A DNA stretch of 64,000 bases from Pomphorhynchus laevis (lineage: Eukaryota > Acanthocephala > Palaeacanthocephala > Echinorhynchida > Pomphorhynchidae): contig WNNJ02001668.1 of the NCBI GenBank assembly GCA_012934845.2, positions 62,001 through 126,000 on the forward strand, given 5' to 3'. The notes below the pieces were generated by a model. The model was not told the DNA's origin and searched no databases. It saw nothing but the letters and a program-made list of their open reading frames with translations. The position numbers and the translations under genes are program-made. The first letter of the stretch is position 1, and every line of letters starts with the position of its first letter. Shown here in pieces: positions 37,050 through 50,500 of this stretch.

Positions 37050-40000
37050 AGCTTCTGCTAAATAGTCATTGGATACATGAATCTCGACACCATCGGAATA
37101 ATTTACTAATGCGTAATCTTGATTAGTGTGTATGAGAGTTACAAGACGATTTCATTGATCGTATTTGCTATTTCTGTTGAATTCCTTCAATACGATGTGA
37201 TCTGAATTAATTAGCCAATCTGGGATCATTGTTCTAATAGGTGAGCATCGCTGAAACGAGAGCAGTCGATCTGTGGGGTCATGTTCGTGTAAATACATAA
37301 CAATGATCTAATATAACCTAAAGCCTGAGGAAGGATGTCTAGCCATCTTTGCAGATAATATCTCAAGTCATTCAGACAAACTATTTGCTTTCCACGCTGT
37401 TCCATTATAACGTTCGACCTGACTATTGAGGAAGGATGTTAAGGCGTATAAAACGTGAGCGAAACACAGAGGTTTAGCAAGTATGTCGAAAGTTTCGCGA
37501 TGTGAAAGACGAGTTTCAATTAGTGTGTATACTATTAGACACCCCAAAGATAGCAAAAATCTGATCTAAGCATTTGATGATAGCTTCAGAAGAAGTTTCA
37601 TAAGACGCGAAACCAAACGGAAACCGAGAGAACTCATTAACCGGTATTAGAAGGAATTTGTTCTCGATTTAAGGAGCATTTAAGGTAAATGCTCATTAAA
37701 ATCAATCGAAAGGCCCTCAAAGAGGCGTGATACCTTTATCTGCTGACCTCGAGGATGTTTGAAGGAACTAGGCTTTATCTTAGCACATCCTTCGCACTGA
37801 CCTCGCAGATGTTTGAAGAAACGAGGCTTTATCTTAGCACATCCTTGCATCAGGGATAATGTTGCGGACATAATCAATCGTAAACGGCAAATTATGAACT
37901 CGGAGATAGTGTTATGAACGAGTTATTCTAGGGTTACATAGCTTTTAATAGAGATCTCTGAGGTAATAAAGTAAAATATGATACAGTATGTCTAGAAAGC
38001 GCATCCACCATATCTATACCTAGTCTGTACGTTATGTCGACTTAAAATTCGAAGAGGACCATACCCAAGAGAGCAATGTTTTTGATTTTATTTATCTGTG
38101 ATGTCAGGCAGAGAAGATGAACGATTTGGAGCTTTGATTTGTGATGATGGTAAAATGTCGTTTAGATAAGTTATATCGCCAGTAACTTAAAGCCTTGATT
38201 ATAACTAAAGCTTATTTCTCGAAGGACACGAAACGCTGAGCGTTTTATTTAATGATTGCTAAAAAACAACAGGTCTAGAAATTTGAGAAAGTGTCTCTCC
38301 AATGACAACATTAAATGCGTCGGTTTCGAGAATAAACGGTTTGGATAAGTTGATCGTTGTTAAAATAGTCTGCGAGCGCAGTTGCTTAAGATTTTTGAAT
38401 GACGATACTGGCTATTTAGATAGCGATAATGAACAAGCAAGAGCCAACGGATGTATCACTTTCAAAAAATTCCTTATTCATTTCGAATAAAGGGCAAATA
38501 ATCAGAGTATGTGATTCAACTGAACAGCGTTGAAGGAATCAGCAACTCTTGAACATGTTGAATACGGGCAGGGTCAGGGTAAATAGAACCGTTTTGAATA
38601 TTGTACCCCAACAAGCTAGTGCTATGGGCTGCAAAAGTATATTTGTTGCATACGATTTTGTACTTGTCAGCAATATTTAAAGATTTCTGCATGTTTTGAT
38701 TGTGCTCGTCAATATCAGATCCGCCAATCATTATTTCATCGAGATAAATGAACTTAGCGTCGATATGTCCTAATTCAATAATGTTTGTCATAATTCGTTG
38801 AAAAGAGGCCACTGCATTCGTTAAGCGAGACGGCATCCAAAAGAAATGATACAGTTGTTAGTTTAATTCGAATCATGTAAAGTATTTTTCGTCGTTTCGT
38901 AACGGAATTTGATGGTATGCTCTTTTTAAATCTAGCCCACTGTATATCTTATATTTCAAGAGTTTGACAATCGGGTCATGGATTCTCGGTAGAGAAAACT
39001 CGTCAAGAGATGTGAAGCGATTTATTGTTTGACTATAATCGATAACCATTCTATTTATGTTGCCTCGATTCTTAAAAAGCACTACTTATACCCTTCAGGG
39101 CGATTTACTGTGTTCTCTTACTCCGGCATCAAGTATTTTTTTAGTCCAATGTTCAATAATTGCCTCCTCTTCAGGAGTTCTGCGTCTTGAGGACATTGTG
39201 ATAAGTTTTTCATCTCGAGAAAGGTAAGCAAATAATCTTGATGGAGGAAAGTTTACCGTTGAGCAGCTTACAACCAAGGGAACTTTCCTTCCAACAAAAT
39301 TCATGATTACTGCAGACTTGTGTTTCAAACATGACATTCCCAGAATGACACCGCTGACCAGAGTTGGGAGAATGTAGAATTGAACGATTTTGCATAAACG
39401 ACCATTAATAATTTAATCTGCAGATGTTTTGCGGCGTACTTTATAGCATAGGATGTAGAAGCCATTACAACGTCAAGATTCGCTAGAGAATATTGCACAA
39501 CATGCACGTTGTTGTACATTAGAACACATTTCAGATTGAACTAGTTCGATTTCATTTGTTTCAATTTCGTATAATATGCCGACGTTATTAAGTTGAGTTT
39601 ACTGTATCTAATGATTAGCGATCCATCGTAAGGTCAAAATGATAGAGCCTGAGTATGTGCGGATTCAATTGTTCGAGCAATTTTGTAAGCTTCAATTTTA
39701 GATAAATCGTTATTCTCCAAGAGTCTGTCACGTATAACGTTTGATGAAATGTATAATAAGAGCACGTTTCTTAGAAATATATCACGATTGTAATCGGCGG
39801 AGACTGCTGAACTATATAAACCGCTGAGCGATTCCAGTTTTCTGATGAATTGTTCAATCGACTGATCAGATTGCTAACGCAGGTTACTTAGTTGATGATG
39901 AAAGCCATATCCTCGTTGTCTCACAATGGCAGCAGATAAGGCAGAGGTTGCGCTTGCATAGAAGTCGATGCTATCTATGATACTAAAAACTAGAACGGAT

Positions 40001-40120
40001 ATGTGATTTACAAGCACTTTCAGTTTCTGTTCATCGGACGATAAATCGATATTTGACAAAAGCACTTCAAATCGTTTCAACAGTGACGTCACTCATTTGA
40101 ACAATTATTAGCGTCAGACG
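37050..40120 (-). mobile_element. Ty3/gypsy LTR retrotransposon fossil, broken
   Basis: On the minus strand the order is: gag/capsid-like region (about 39640-40095, with QSDQSIEQFIRKLESL), protease-like region (about 39200-39500), reverse transcriptase (about 38515-39090, with IYSGLDLKRAYHQIPL and FIYLDEIMIGG), a less clear RNase H stretch (about 38150-38500), then integrase (about 37360-37870, with CCxxC-type finger remnant CAKIKP, LFEGLSIDF and NSQVERYNGTAWK). RT before integrase places it with Ty3/gypsy rather than Ty1/copia. It is heavily broken and presumably old. I could not identify its terminal repeats, so the ends are approximate. Confidence 0.8.
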
Positions 40121-42136
40121 AGATGTCGAGAATAGGCAACTTAAGATGCTTGTCTATAGTATACGCAGTACAATGTTTGAAAAAACTTCAATTATATGCC
40201 AAAATCCACAATTACATGACATGTGTAAAGGGGATACAAGAAAGTTTAAGTGAGTAAATGCGGTAAAAGGGAATATGTATTTCTTCTTCCTCATTATATC
40301 CTAGTATATGGTGGTACCTCTACCTCATTATATCCAAATAGAGGTTCTAGTGAATTAGAAATTTCGTTATTATTCATCTGTTTAATTTTTTATCTGGAGA
40401 AGCATATCCATCTTTGTTACTTAACAACGTCGATTTGTATTAAAGCGAAACGCACACGGCAGGAATTTGCAAAGATGTAACATTTTGAAATGTATTTGAT
40501 ATGATATTATTGTATGCTCTCCCATAATAATAATTATATAGCCTTCTCGATAGTTTTGTCAAACTTTGAGAATATACAGTTATCAATCAAGTCAGATTAA
40601 CTTTTGATTATGGAGACAGATAGTCATAATAACAGGTAGTCATTATCAAGGCACTATAAAGCTTAATATTATATGTAATTATATGTATTTGTCATTTAAG
40701 CCGTCAGTAGGAGCACAGGCAATTACTACAAAATGGAGCATAAGTAACTAAAACTGTCCGAGTTCTATTCTGATATCTAGTATCGACTTGGTTTTTGCAA
40801 CACGCCAACTTACGGCTTTTCTTGAATTTTACATGGGATGTATAGTATCCTTAATTTATTATGTTTAGGATGCTCAGAGCCATCTTGATCCCCAACAATG
40901 CCATAGGCACTAGACAAATCTTCTTGACTACATTCGCCAGACATACAGTCTTATATACTTAAGAAACGCCTTAATTTCGAGGCAACGGACTGCTTTACTG
41001 CCTACACTGAATTCGAGACGCCCTAAATTTACTGGTCGAGGATTCTGAATGAAGCATTTAAAGATCAATATTACGCCTTTTATGTAATCATCAGTGTTCA
41101 TTGAACATTTGTTTTTAATTCATTCCCATCGTCATTTTATGCTAAAGTGATGATCCGAAGCTGTCAAGCTAAATCTTCGAGAAAAGCCAATAATATTGGA
41201 TTTGCCATCCAGGAAATTATTCGTTCAAATCTACGCTTGAGAGGAATGCTCTATGATTGCATTCCTTCTGATTTTCTGTAAGATGGTTTTGCCGTACGGG
41301 CTTTTGACAACTGATGCAAAAGCTCTAACTTTTTCTTCAACGCTGTCAAGCCTATTTATTATCGTTTATGAAAACCAAGTGATATTTAAACTTTACACAA
41401 GCCTGTTCGTATTTTTATAAATAAGCGTAAGAGTACGACTTTTGAATATGTTTGAATTTTAAGCTCTACCACTGAATTAATGCAGTGCATTTTTCTACAC
41501 ATCTTCAAGAAATGACCCCACTGCTGGCATCAAAAGAATTATAAGTAACACAGATCAGCATTGCTTGTATCATCATGAATATTCATGTTCAAAAGTACCA
41601 TGATTGCTTTATTTTATTCTCGAGACTGCATTTCGTTCAAGAGAAAACGATTGATTTAATTTACTATCATTATTTCCGAATTCTTACAACATTGATGTGT
41701 AATTTTTCCATAAATTATTTCCTTACAAACGATGATATATCCCGAATATCGACCTTCAATTATAGATAAATGCCAACTATAGCCTAGTAATTTTCTTCCG
41801 CCAATATCTAGTTTTGATTTGCCCATTAAAGCTAGGCCTTTAAAGAATATACTACAAAAGCTGCCTTTTCTGAAAAACTCAATTAATATTGTATTATCAA
41901 AACGCAGTCGTACTTTCTTTATTTTCGGCATCGTTTCAGTTAAACAAACATTTTAACTATTTAAAATTTGACTATATTAAAAGTAATTTATTTAACTAAA
42001 TTAAAATTAATTTATTTGACTCCATCAAAAATCAAAACAAATGTTATATTTTTAAATTTCAATCAATATATCGATTTAAATGGCTTTATTAAATCGATAT
42101 ATTGATTTAATTATTATAATCGATAATTCATTCATT
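40121..42136. other. No gene recognised
   Basis: The plus-strand frame of 76 codons (40250-40480) and minus-strand frame of 91 codons (41656-41931) have no family signature. The stretch at 41000-41400 has a composition unlike the AT-rich background and may be an old element, but I cannot assign it. Confidence 0.3.
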
Positions 42137-42720
42137 TTCATTTGGTCGGCTTCATAAATTATCCTCGTGTGAATTCTTTAATCCTAGATGCAGCACTGTA
42201 CACTACAATCAGCGTAGGTGGACCTCATCAGCAGTGAGCCTTCGCTGATTGTAGTGTACAGTGCTGCATCTAGGATTAAAGAATTCACACGAGGATAATT
42301 TATGAAGCCGACCAAATGAAGATACTCGCTCGTGTATGCAATTATTCATTCTATTAACCTGGCAGATTCCGGTTTCCTGTCAAGAAGATTCAAAAGACAG
42401 ATTGTCGGTTGTTTCCGGCAACTGTAGTGCTATCTCCGTCTTTTTTGTTACAAAAGACGGAAACAACGTACAGTTTGCACAAGTGGAAATGTTTTCCTTA
42501 CAAACTGTATCGTTTGTTTTTACTGTAAGGCAGTAGAGGAAAATTTCAGCAGATCATTAAAGGACCGAAACACGAAATGTAGGCGTAGGCTCACTGCTGA
42601 TGAGGTCCACCTACGCTGATTGTAGTGTACAGTGCTGCATCTTGGATTAAAGAATTCACACGAGGATAATTTATGAAGCCGACCAAATGAAGATACTCGC
42701 TCGTGTATGCAATGATTCAT
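42137..42720 (+). mobile_element. Palindromic element with hammerhead-like motifs, probably Penelope-like termini
   Basis: Arms of 78 bp (42137-42214 and 42243-42320, e.g. GAATTCTTTAATCCTAGATG) pair perfectly or nearly so around a 28-bp loop. A direct copy of the right arm and its flank (CGCTGATTGTAGTGTACAGT to GAAGATACTCGCTCGTGTAT) recurs at 42614-42713. The unique middle (42345-42560) has a further imperfect inverted pair (GTTGTTTCCGG.. / ..GGAAACAAC). GGACCGAAAC at 42562 and CTGATGAGGTCC at 42597 are hammerhead strands with a 5-bp complementary stem II. An inverted tail upstream of a direct tail is typical of Penelope-like insertions. Confidence 0.55.
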
Positions 42721-43220
42721 TCAATTCATTCATTTGTTTTAATTATTAATTATATTATATTAATTATTATATTATATCAATTATTATATTAATTGTTATC
42801 ATGCCCAATACGATGTTGTCAAATAATTACACTGTTACCATATACTATCACTCAGTATATGCTTTAATACGGATTTATATTAATTTTCGGCTATGGAGTT
42901 TTTAAAGTGTTTTCTTAATGGTACGAATAAATAATAAAGTTTTTTAATATTTGATAATTTTAAGATTCGAAGATTTTTAAATTTTAAAGATTAATTTCTG
43001 ACTTAGAAGATAATGTTAATGATTTTACCGGAATTTGTGAAAATTATTTTTGAATTATTTTTAAATACGAATAAGCAGCACTAAATAACAAAGCGACACT
43101 AACGGTTATAATTTTAGGACATGTAAAAAATTTAGATCGATTAAGTGAGCATAAATGTTTTCAGATAATAATGTACGCAATACTTGAGAATGTACTTTCA
43201 GAAACGGACGTGCTATATTC
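42721..43220. other. AT-rich DNA, nothing recognised
   Basis: No open frame or repeat of note. Confidence 0.4.
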
Positions 43221-43526
43221 TTACTGATACAAGTCTGATTCTTCAATGTCATCGTTATAATCACTCATATCCCGTCTGAACCGGTATCGACGCAGATCTC
43301 TTATCATTTTCTTGACTGGTATACGATCATATAATAACATTGGCTCTCTAAAATCACCTGTTGAGCCTCCAGGGCGATACTGATTCTGTGCAAAACGCAA
43401 TAACGTCTTATCTTCATCTAAGTCTCCATTGTATTTGTAATTCCATTTCATTGTCATGGCAGGAAGAACCACGAATGTGTTGAACAATATTAGAAATTGT
43501 ACTATGAACACACGGTTTCCGATCAT
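43221..43526 (-). CDS. Small unknown secreted protein, 101 codons
   Basis: The start at 43526 gives a clear signal peptide (hydrophobic VFIVQFLILFNTFVVLPA, likely cut near residue 24). The mature part is charged and has no Cys: FAQNQYRPGG, then REPMLLYDRIPVKKMIRDL, then RRYRFRRDMSD, with an acidic tail ending DIEESDLYQ. KK and RR dibasic sites could be processing sites of a peptide precursor, but no amidation Gly precedes them. I do not recognise a family. The codons are less AT-biased than the surroundings, which supports a real gene. Further exons on either side cannot be excluded. Confidence 0.5.
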   Translation of the reverse strand: MIGNRVFIVQFLILFNTFVVLPAMTMKWNYKYNGDLDEDKTLLRFAQNQYRPGGSTGDFREPMLLYDRIPVKKMIRDLRRYRFRRDMSDYNDDIEESDLYQ

Positions 43527-45142
43527 TCTATCACAACATAAATAAAAAATTGTCTTAGTTGGAAGAACATATTTAAGAAAATACTGTCTATTTTTTCCAT
43601 AAATACCAGAATTGAATTGACAGTCAAAACTGATTTTATCTGATTACATACATTTCATATAATTAATGTGAGTTCACCCAATGAGGATTTTACGAACATA
43701 CGTTATCGAAGCATATTATTTTTAAAATATGTAATGTAAAAAAATAACAGATTCAAGATAAATCTGAATGGGTTTACGATTAATAATTATTAAAATTAAG
43801 TTAATAATAAAGATTTAATAATATTAAAATATTGACATTTAATAATATTATATAATTTTAAAGTTCTAAATCCCTGTTATCACTTAGATATTGTATTCGG
43901 CAAGCTTTCTAAATACAATTAGCGAGCATTGTTCTTTCATAATTTTGAAATCTAGAATTTCAGAGAAGATCAACAAAACAGAAATTTGAACAAATAATAA
44001 TTTAAATATAGTTATTATAAGAACGAAGAAACTTTATTTGATTAAAATTCTAATCAAACAAAGAATCTGAATTTTAATCAAATAAAGGATATTTTCTTCT
44101 TCTTCGTTCCTATAGTAACTATATATTTGAAATGGAAGAAGATTGTGGTTATAGTATTTATTATCAAATAATATTTTGTTTCCCTAATGATTATTTCACT
44201 GGTATTTCGCTAACGGCAGCTAGCGAAGTAGAAAAATAAATTAGCGTTTTCTTATTCTTAATCCTAAACTTCAAATTTAATAAGTAGAACAAAAATGAAT
44301 TAGTATTTTCATATTTTTACTCCTAAACTTTATATTCAATAGGTGGAACAAAATCAGTCATTTTTAATTATTAATTAATAAAAGAAATAAAAATCTATTA
44401 TCCCATAATTTAAATGTGGAATAAATAAACTAGTAATATTCGTCTGTTCAATTGGTACGCTAAAAGAGATAGTCTTTTAGTGCCAGATAAAATTGAAAAT
44501 ACCTAAAATATTACTTTTATATTAATTTTTATATGGATAATTAAAAAAATTAATATTCACATCGTTAGATTACATAATAAATCAATTATTAATTTAAAAA
44601 TTTTGTTAAATAAATAATTATAGAGTAAGCAAAATTTATATGCTTGCCAAAAATAGATTACGATCATTCATTTCAGATAATTAATGTTGTAGCTATTGCT
44701 AAAAATACAGTAGATTATCGCCATAAAGTATTACTAGATTTTCAGGCAGTATTTTATATAAAATATTATAATATTTTTTTAAAACTCTGATATTTATTAT
44801 TTATATAAAAATTATAAGATATGAATTCAATAATTAAGATATAATTATTTTTAATAAATACTATAATTATGAAATATTTTAATTTTATTATATGAAAGTT
44901 TAAAATGTAAAAATTTGAATGTTAGCAGTGGCTACTGAAATATTAAATTAAAATTTTCGTTTCTAATATTAAGTTTACTTAAAGGATAGTCCCACAAAGT
45001 ATTTGATAAATGCATCAAAATTCACTAGTTATATTTATAATAATATTTATACGACGATATAAATATCCTTTAACATTACATTTTGATAGAAAGATACTAA
45101 AATTTTTAACAAGAGCAATTTTTCTTATCCAAAGTTACTTTC
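43527..45142. other. AT-rich intergenic DNA with a foldback and a tandem duplication
   Basis: At 44002-44129 arms of about 45 bp (AAATATAGTTATTATAAGAACGAAGAA against its complement, with gaps) fold back around TTGATTAAAATTCTAATCAA. At about 44229-44350 a 60-bp unit containing AATCCTAAACTT/ACTCCTAAACTT is repeated twice. No gene seen. Confidence 0.45.
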
Positions 45143-45780
45143 ATATTGGATTTTGGTCTAATTACGGGCACGAGAAAGAGAACTTAATTTAAGTTATAAG
45201 TCATAATCATAACAGCAATTATCAAAATAAGTCAAATAGTTTATATATGGAGTCATAACCGGAAGATATGTGATTATATAATAGAGGAGAAGTAGGCGGA
45301 ATACCGAGTAAAACCGAGGAAAACCCATGATGGGCTAATATATGGCATTCCATGTTCCGATTGTCCTCTAAGCATTGAGGACAAACCAGACAAAAATTAA
45401 AACGAGTCACCCGGCACAAATACGCCTTACAACGAGTTGATGTACCTTCAGCTATTGCGAACCAAATTTACGAAACAGATCACAGGATCGACTTTGGTAA
45501 TGCCATGACAATTTGCTACGATGATAATTATGCGCGCACACTTATCAAGGAGTTCGTTTACATAGAAAACCAGAAGACAAAAATGACGGGCAATAATAAC
45601 GACTGGAGCTTAAAACTTTCCCTCTATGATATAATAACATGATTATTCTTCCGGTTATGACTGATATATATACTAGTTGACTTATTTTGATAATTGCTAT
45701 TGTGATCATGACTGTAAGAGTCGAAAGCTCAGCAAGAATAAGTTATCTTTCTCGTGTCGGTAATTAGACCAAAACCAATA
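45143..45780 (+). mobile_element. Short Penelope-like copy: GIY-YIG C-terminal end between inverted arms
   Basis: Inverted arms of about 125 bp (TTGGTCTAATTAC, GCACGAGAAAGA, CAATTATCAAAATAAGTCAA, GTCATAACCGGAAG) lie at 45143-45270 and 45645-45780. Between them the plus strand encodes YALQRVDVPSAIANQIYET, DHRIDFGNAMTICYD and RTLIKEFVYIENQ. This matches the end of the GIY-YIG endonuclease region of Penelope-like proteins (SAxAxH...H.IDF...R..KEa..I). The right arm is then the 3' tail, and the left arm an inverted copy of it, as often seen at Penelope-like 5' junctions. It is not the family at 30 kb. Confidence 0.65.
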
Positions 45781-47529
45781 ATATTAATATAAAAGTGTGA
45801 TAATATTTTTAAATTTTTTGATATCTCCATCGCATGAAGCAATGAAGATAATCTGTGCATTCATAACCTTAAAAGACTTTTGTAAATTAAATGTGAAAAT
45901 TCATCAAAAGCAACACAACTTGAATATTTAAAATCTTAAAATTGTAAAATTAAAACCAAAAAATTAAAGCAAGTAACTTAAAATCTTTTAAAATTACGAG
46001 CCTCGTTGTTGTATGATAGATTAAAGAAAAGATAGAAATGTTTCATAGCATATACCAGCATAAATTTTAACTTGCGAAATCTTTAATATTTGTCGACAAA
46101 TTCAATGTTCGCTGTTCAACACAATATATTCACACCATCAAGTGGCACTTATCAGGCATATATACGGATAACGTTAAACATATTTAGTTTATACATGTCC
46201 TTACATGTTCTTTATTCCTTACGAGAAGATTAATTCTGCAACACATGCATGATACGAAAGAAAACAGACATAAGATAAAACATCAAAAAATAAAAATTAA
46301 AAATACATTTAAATGTAATATCAATTAACACAACTTTATTTCAAGTTAACTCAATTTTATTGTTCTTTCACCTCTTGTTATTAAAGTGAAGTCGGTACAG
46401 GCCCAGATAAAGCTAAAAAAATGAAGCAATGGAATCGCCACATCCAATTCGCAATTTGCGTTCATTAATGATCAATAACTGCTGTCAGATTGTCGCAAGT
46501 CTGATAGCAAACACTTTGTAGTTTAGGTGTCCACAATAAAAGCGATATATGGTGAACAAGTAGAATATTCAACGAAATTCCTTCGTTCAATCAACCTGTT
46601 TTGGTAAGATCTCATCAAGGAAGGATGATCTAACATAGCGATGGTAATGTGATAAACAATTTGTACATTTTTTAGACCCCTGCAGTAATTGAAACTGTAA
46701 TTAATATTTTTGCTATTCGGAGCGAATTACGATTTAAATTTATTTGAATTATTAAATTGTTAATAAATTAAAAATACTCAAATAAGGAAATATGCAGAAG
46801 CACGATATGAATTGATCTAAAATAAACAGCAATAGAGATGAACGTTTATGAGCAGTCTCTTGTTGAAAGGTTATTTAAAGTTTATAAAATGTGTTTGTTG
46901 GTGTTTGTAAATTTGTCAGCGATAAGGATTAAACAAATATATATGTATAAAGTTATTTCTTATGTTTGGGTTGTAATTATTTGAGCAATTATATCTGTAC
47001 AAGATATGAACAATGCGAATATTGTAACGTCGATATAAACGCGATTTGAATTAATAGAAATTAGGATTACCTGATATTTCTTTGAATGTTTCTGATTCTG
47101 TTACTCGAATTGTTGATTCACTTGATATATTTGTATTCCTTTCAAGCTTTCTCTAATTCTATCGTTGTTTTTGTATTGCTTTCCATTTTTATAGTCGAAT
47201 TTATACAAATATGGTTAAACAAATTATGGTTCATTGAATTTCTATTGGCCACATTTTTAAATTAGTATCTCCAAAATAGGAAAAATTACTTATAAAAAAT
47301 GCATCTAATTTGATGGCAATTAATTTGACAAACTATGGGTAAAAAAAGACTATCTATAATTAATAGCTTAAATAGACAAGCATTCGATGGGTGACAATGC
47401 TATGTTAAACAACGTATTGTCATTGTTAATGTAGATTACAATTCTGGTGGGAGGTATAAATAAATTTTAGCATTTATAAGATATAATCGTTATTTTAGCT
47501 TTCTTTTGAAAATTAACTTTTCGTTATAA
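45781..47529. other. Intergenic AT-rich DNA
   Basis: No gene or repeat recognised. Confidence 0.4.
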
Positions 47530-50500
47530 TTAAAACTTTTTATCGTCTTGCTTCTCCAACGATTTATCGTTATCATCTAGATTGCTTATATCTGACAGCA
47601 TCTTTTGTAACTTATCTGCTGTGAGTTTAGCACGTTCGGCTTTCCTTAACTTCTTTTGTTCCAACTTTTGTTGATCCTCTAACTCAGCAATCATCATTTG
47701 CATTCTAGAAGGAAAAAGGAGTAAAATCAAAGAAAACATTTCATAGCTGCTAAAAACTGCTAAAATGAAATTTTAAATAAAATTATGAAATTTAAGAAAT
47801 TTAAGTTAATTATACAAAAAATATTATTGTTTTGTCCTGAATGTTGTGAACTATTTCACAATAAAACTTCTTTTAATACGAATCAGCTCTAAATCACTAA
47901 ATGAGAAACAAACGGCTCAATGTTTCGAGCAAGATATTGCAATGAATTGATCATACGTTCGATGAATTGTTGGCCAGAGGTTAATAAGGTATATGTCCTT
48001 AAGATCGGAGTAAAATTAATAATTTAAATTAATTATAAATTATACTATAATCTAATTGATATTTTAACAAAATATTGATTATAATATAGCAATTTGAAAA
48101 CTCAACCTAAATATTAAATTAATGTTTGATTTATTTTATAAAAATAATTTAAAAATATCTTTGTCATCTGTATACCATGTAGTGAATGAGTAACATTATT
48201 AAACGATATTTTTTGAAACTAAGCAAATACAAATGATATAGATTTACTTAAATAAATGTAAAATGTAAACGAACAATTCAAAACAAAACGTCTTTAACAA
48301 GTTAACGTCAATTTTACTCTGAATATGTAATCCGTGATAAGTCGTGACTTAAAATATCACACAGAATAAATGCGATATTAGACGAAATGTTAAATAATCA
48401 CGATCATACTTCCTTATATCCATGCATTCGCATCCTAATGAATTATTAATTATATTTAATGAATTATTGACGATGTTTCAAAACATTTTTATAAAATGTT
48501 TCAATATATTTGCTTGAAAATTTAAGCGAATTGATCATCAAAGTATGTCACGGGTTAATTAAATATATGTATTTAAGATCGATTGATTAAATCGTATATA
48601 TTATAAGGTTATATTTAATAATTGTATCCTTATATTAAAATATAATCAAATTTATAATAGAATTTATATTATAACACAGTATATATAAGAGTATCCGTGT
48701 AATATTATATATATAAATATATCTTATATGTAATATATACGTCATGAATCTAATTACAGTGCCCAAGAAAATATTATAAAAGAAAATATTAAAAAAAATA
48801 TTATACAAGAAAATATTAGTAATATTATTATAACAATATTACTTGAAATTAAATAATTTCTAACACAACAAAAATATATTTAGACAAAAAGTATGTACAT
48901 TGTTAAAACGTCTTGCATAAACAATATTAACTCAACTATAAAACTATAATAGAATAAAAATGCCAATCGAAAGCTATTTAAATATTTTTTATAAATCATT
49001 AAGGAACAAACCGCTCATCATTTGTATCAATATCAAATCCATAATAGTCTCTCGCGAAGTCAAGTAAATCATATCTTTGCTTGTCTTCAAGATCGTCTTT
49101 AACTTTGTCCTCACTTCGACGTTTGTCAAATTCGATAAGCTCTTGAGGAAGTTTTTCTATGTTTTTCAACAATTGATTCTGTCTTAAGTAAATAATTTGT
49201 AAATCGATAAGGAAAGTTTATATAAAATGAAATAATTATTATATAAATTATTACACAATAATATATAAGAGTATACTTATTGTCTTATATTTATATTATA
49301 AATGTATCTTATATGTAATATGTATGTTATGAATCTAACGACACTGTCCAAGAAAATATTATTATATAACAAGATATATATATATATATAATTTGTGTAT
49401 TCTTGCTGCGACCTGAAATCCGTCATAGATTCGTTCATATATTTGTAAAATCCAATGAAAATCAGAGTTCAACCATTTCGTTTATTTCGACAACGTTTCG
49501 ACTCGCAGTAGGGTCTTCTTCTACCTAAAGAAGACCCTATTGTGGGTCGAAACGTTGTCGAAATAAAAAAAATCTGTTAAAGTCTGGTTTTCATTGGATT
49601 TTACATATATATAATTGTAGTTCACGGATGTGCTGAGTAGACAGCAGTCCAGGATGTTTTATGAAATACGGCATTTATGACGAATGGTGTTGCTTGTTAG
49701 ACTGGACTTTGATTCACGACTTTCAGTCACCAAATCACTTCTAGACGACCACTTCAGCATCAAAATGATGAAGTACCCCGCAGCAATCATCAGTAGAATG
49801 AAGTACCAACTGGTTGTATATATACAACCAGTTGTATATATATACATCTATTATAATAGTGATAAGGAAAGTCAAAATTATATGTCAATATGATGATAGT
49901 ATGCTATTTCGTTGGCAAACAGTAGCAATGTATCTTTAAGTACAACACAGTTTGAAATATCAATCAATTATATTAAAATATGAAATTATATAAGTAACAA
50001 AAAATTTACGGTGAGTTGCAACGATGCCACCCTACTCAGTATTATATATAATATAATTCTATATTATATATAACCAGTTAAAACGATATTATATTGACGA
50101 TATTATTTTACGTTTCATTGCAGAATGTACATATACTAGCATTTGTGCGGATATGAATCCGGCATATATTTACACAAAGATTGACATTGGATCCGTGTAT
50201 TGACACTCTGACTACCAAAGCTCTACTTTTTGAATTTGACTGAGTCCAGATGCGTTGTATCGCTGGGAGAGAGCTCAAAAATCAGATTCTAATTCGTTCA
50301 TTTTTTGCCCCATATTTCATAATGCTAAAGATATTTATTAGTTAAAAAACAGTTTGAATTTGTGTTTACACCTGATTGAGAATGTATTTGACTTTTTAAG
50401 AGAAACAACGTATCTTTAATTTATTTTGTTCGATGTAGATAAGAAATGTATTAGATATTGCTATTTAATACAATTGAAATTCTGGAAATATTCGATCTTC

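Noticed and set aside
45222-45419. Minus-strand 65-codon frame with CxxC pairs resembling a LINE zinc-knuckle tail
   Set aside because: The plus strand of the same element reads as a Penelope-like GIY-YIG end with better family agreement.
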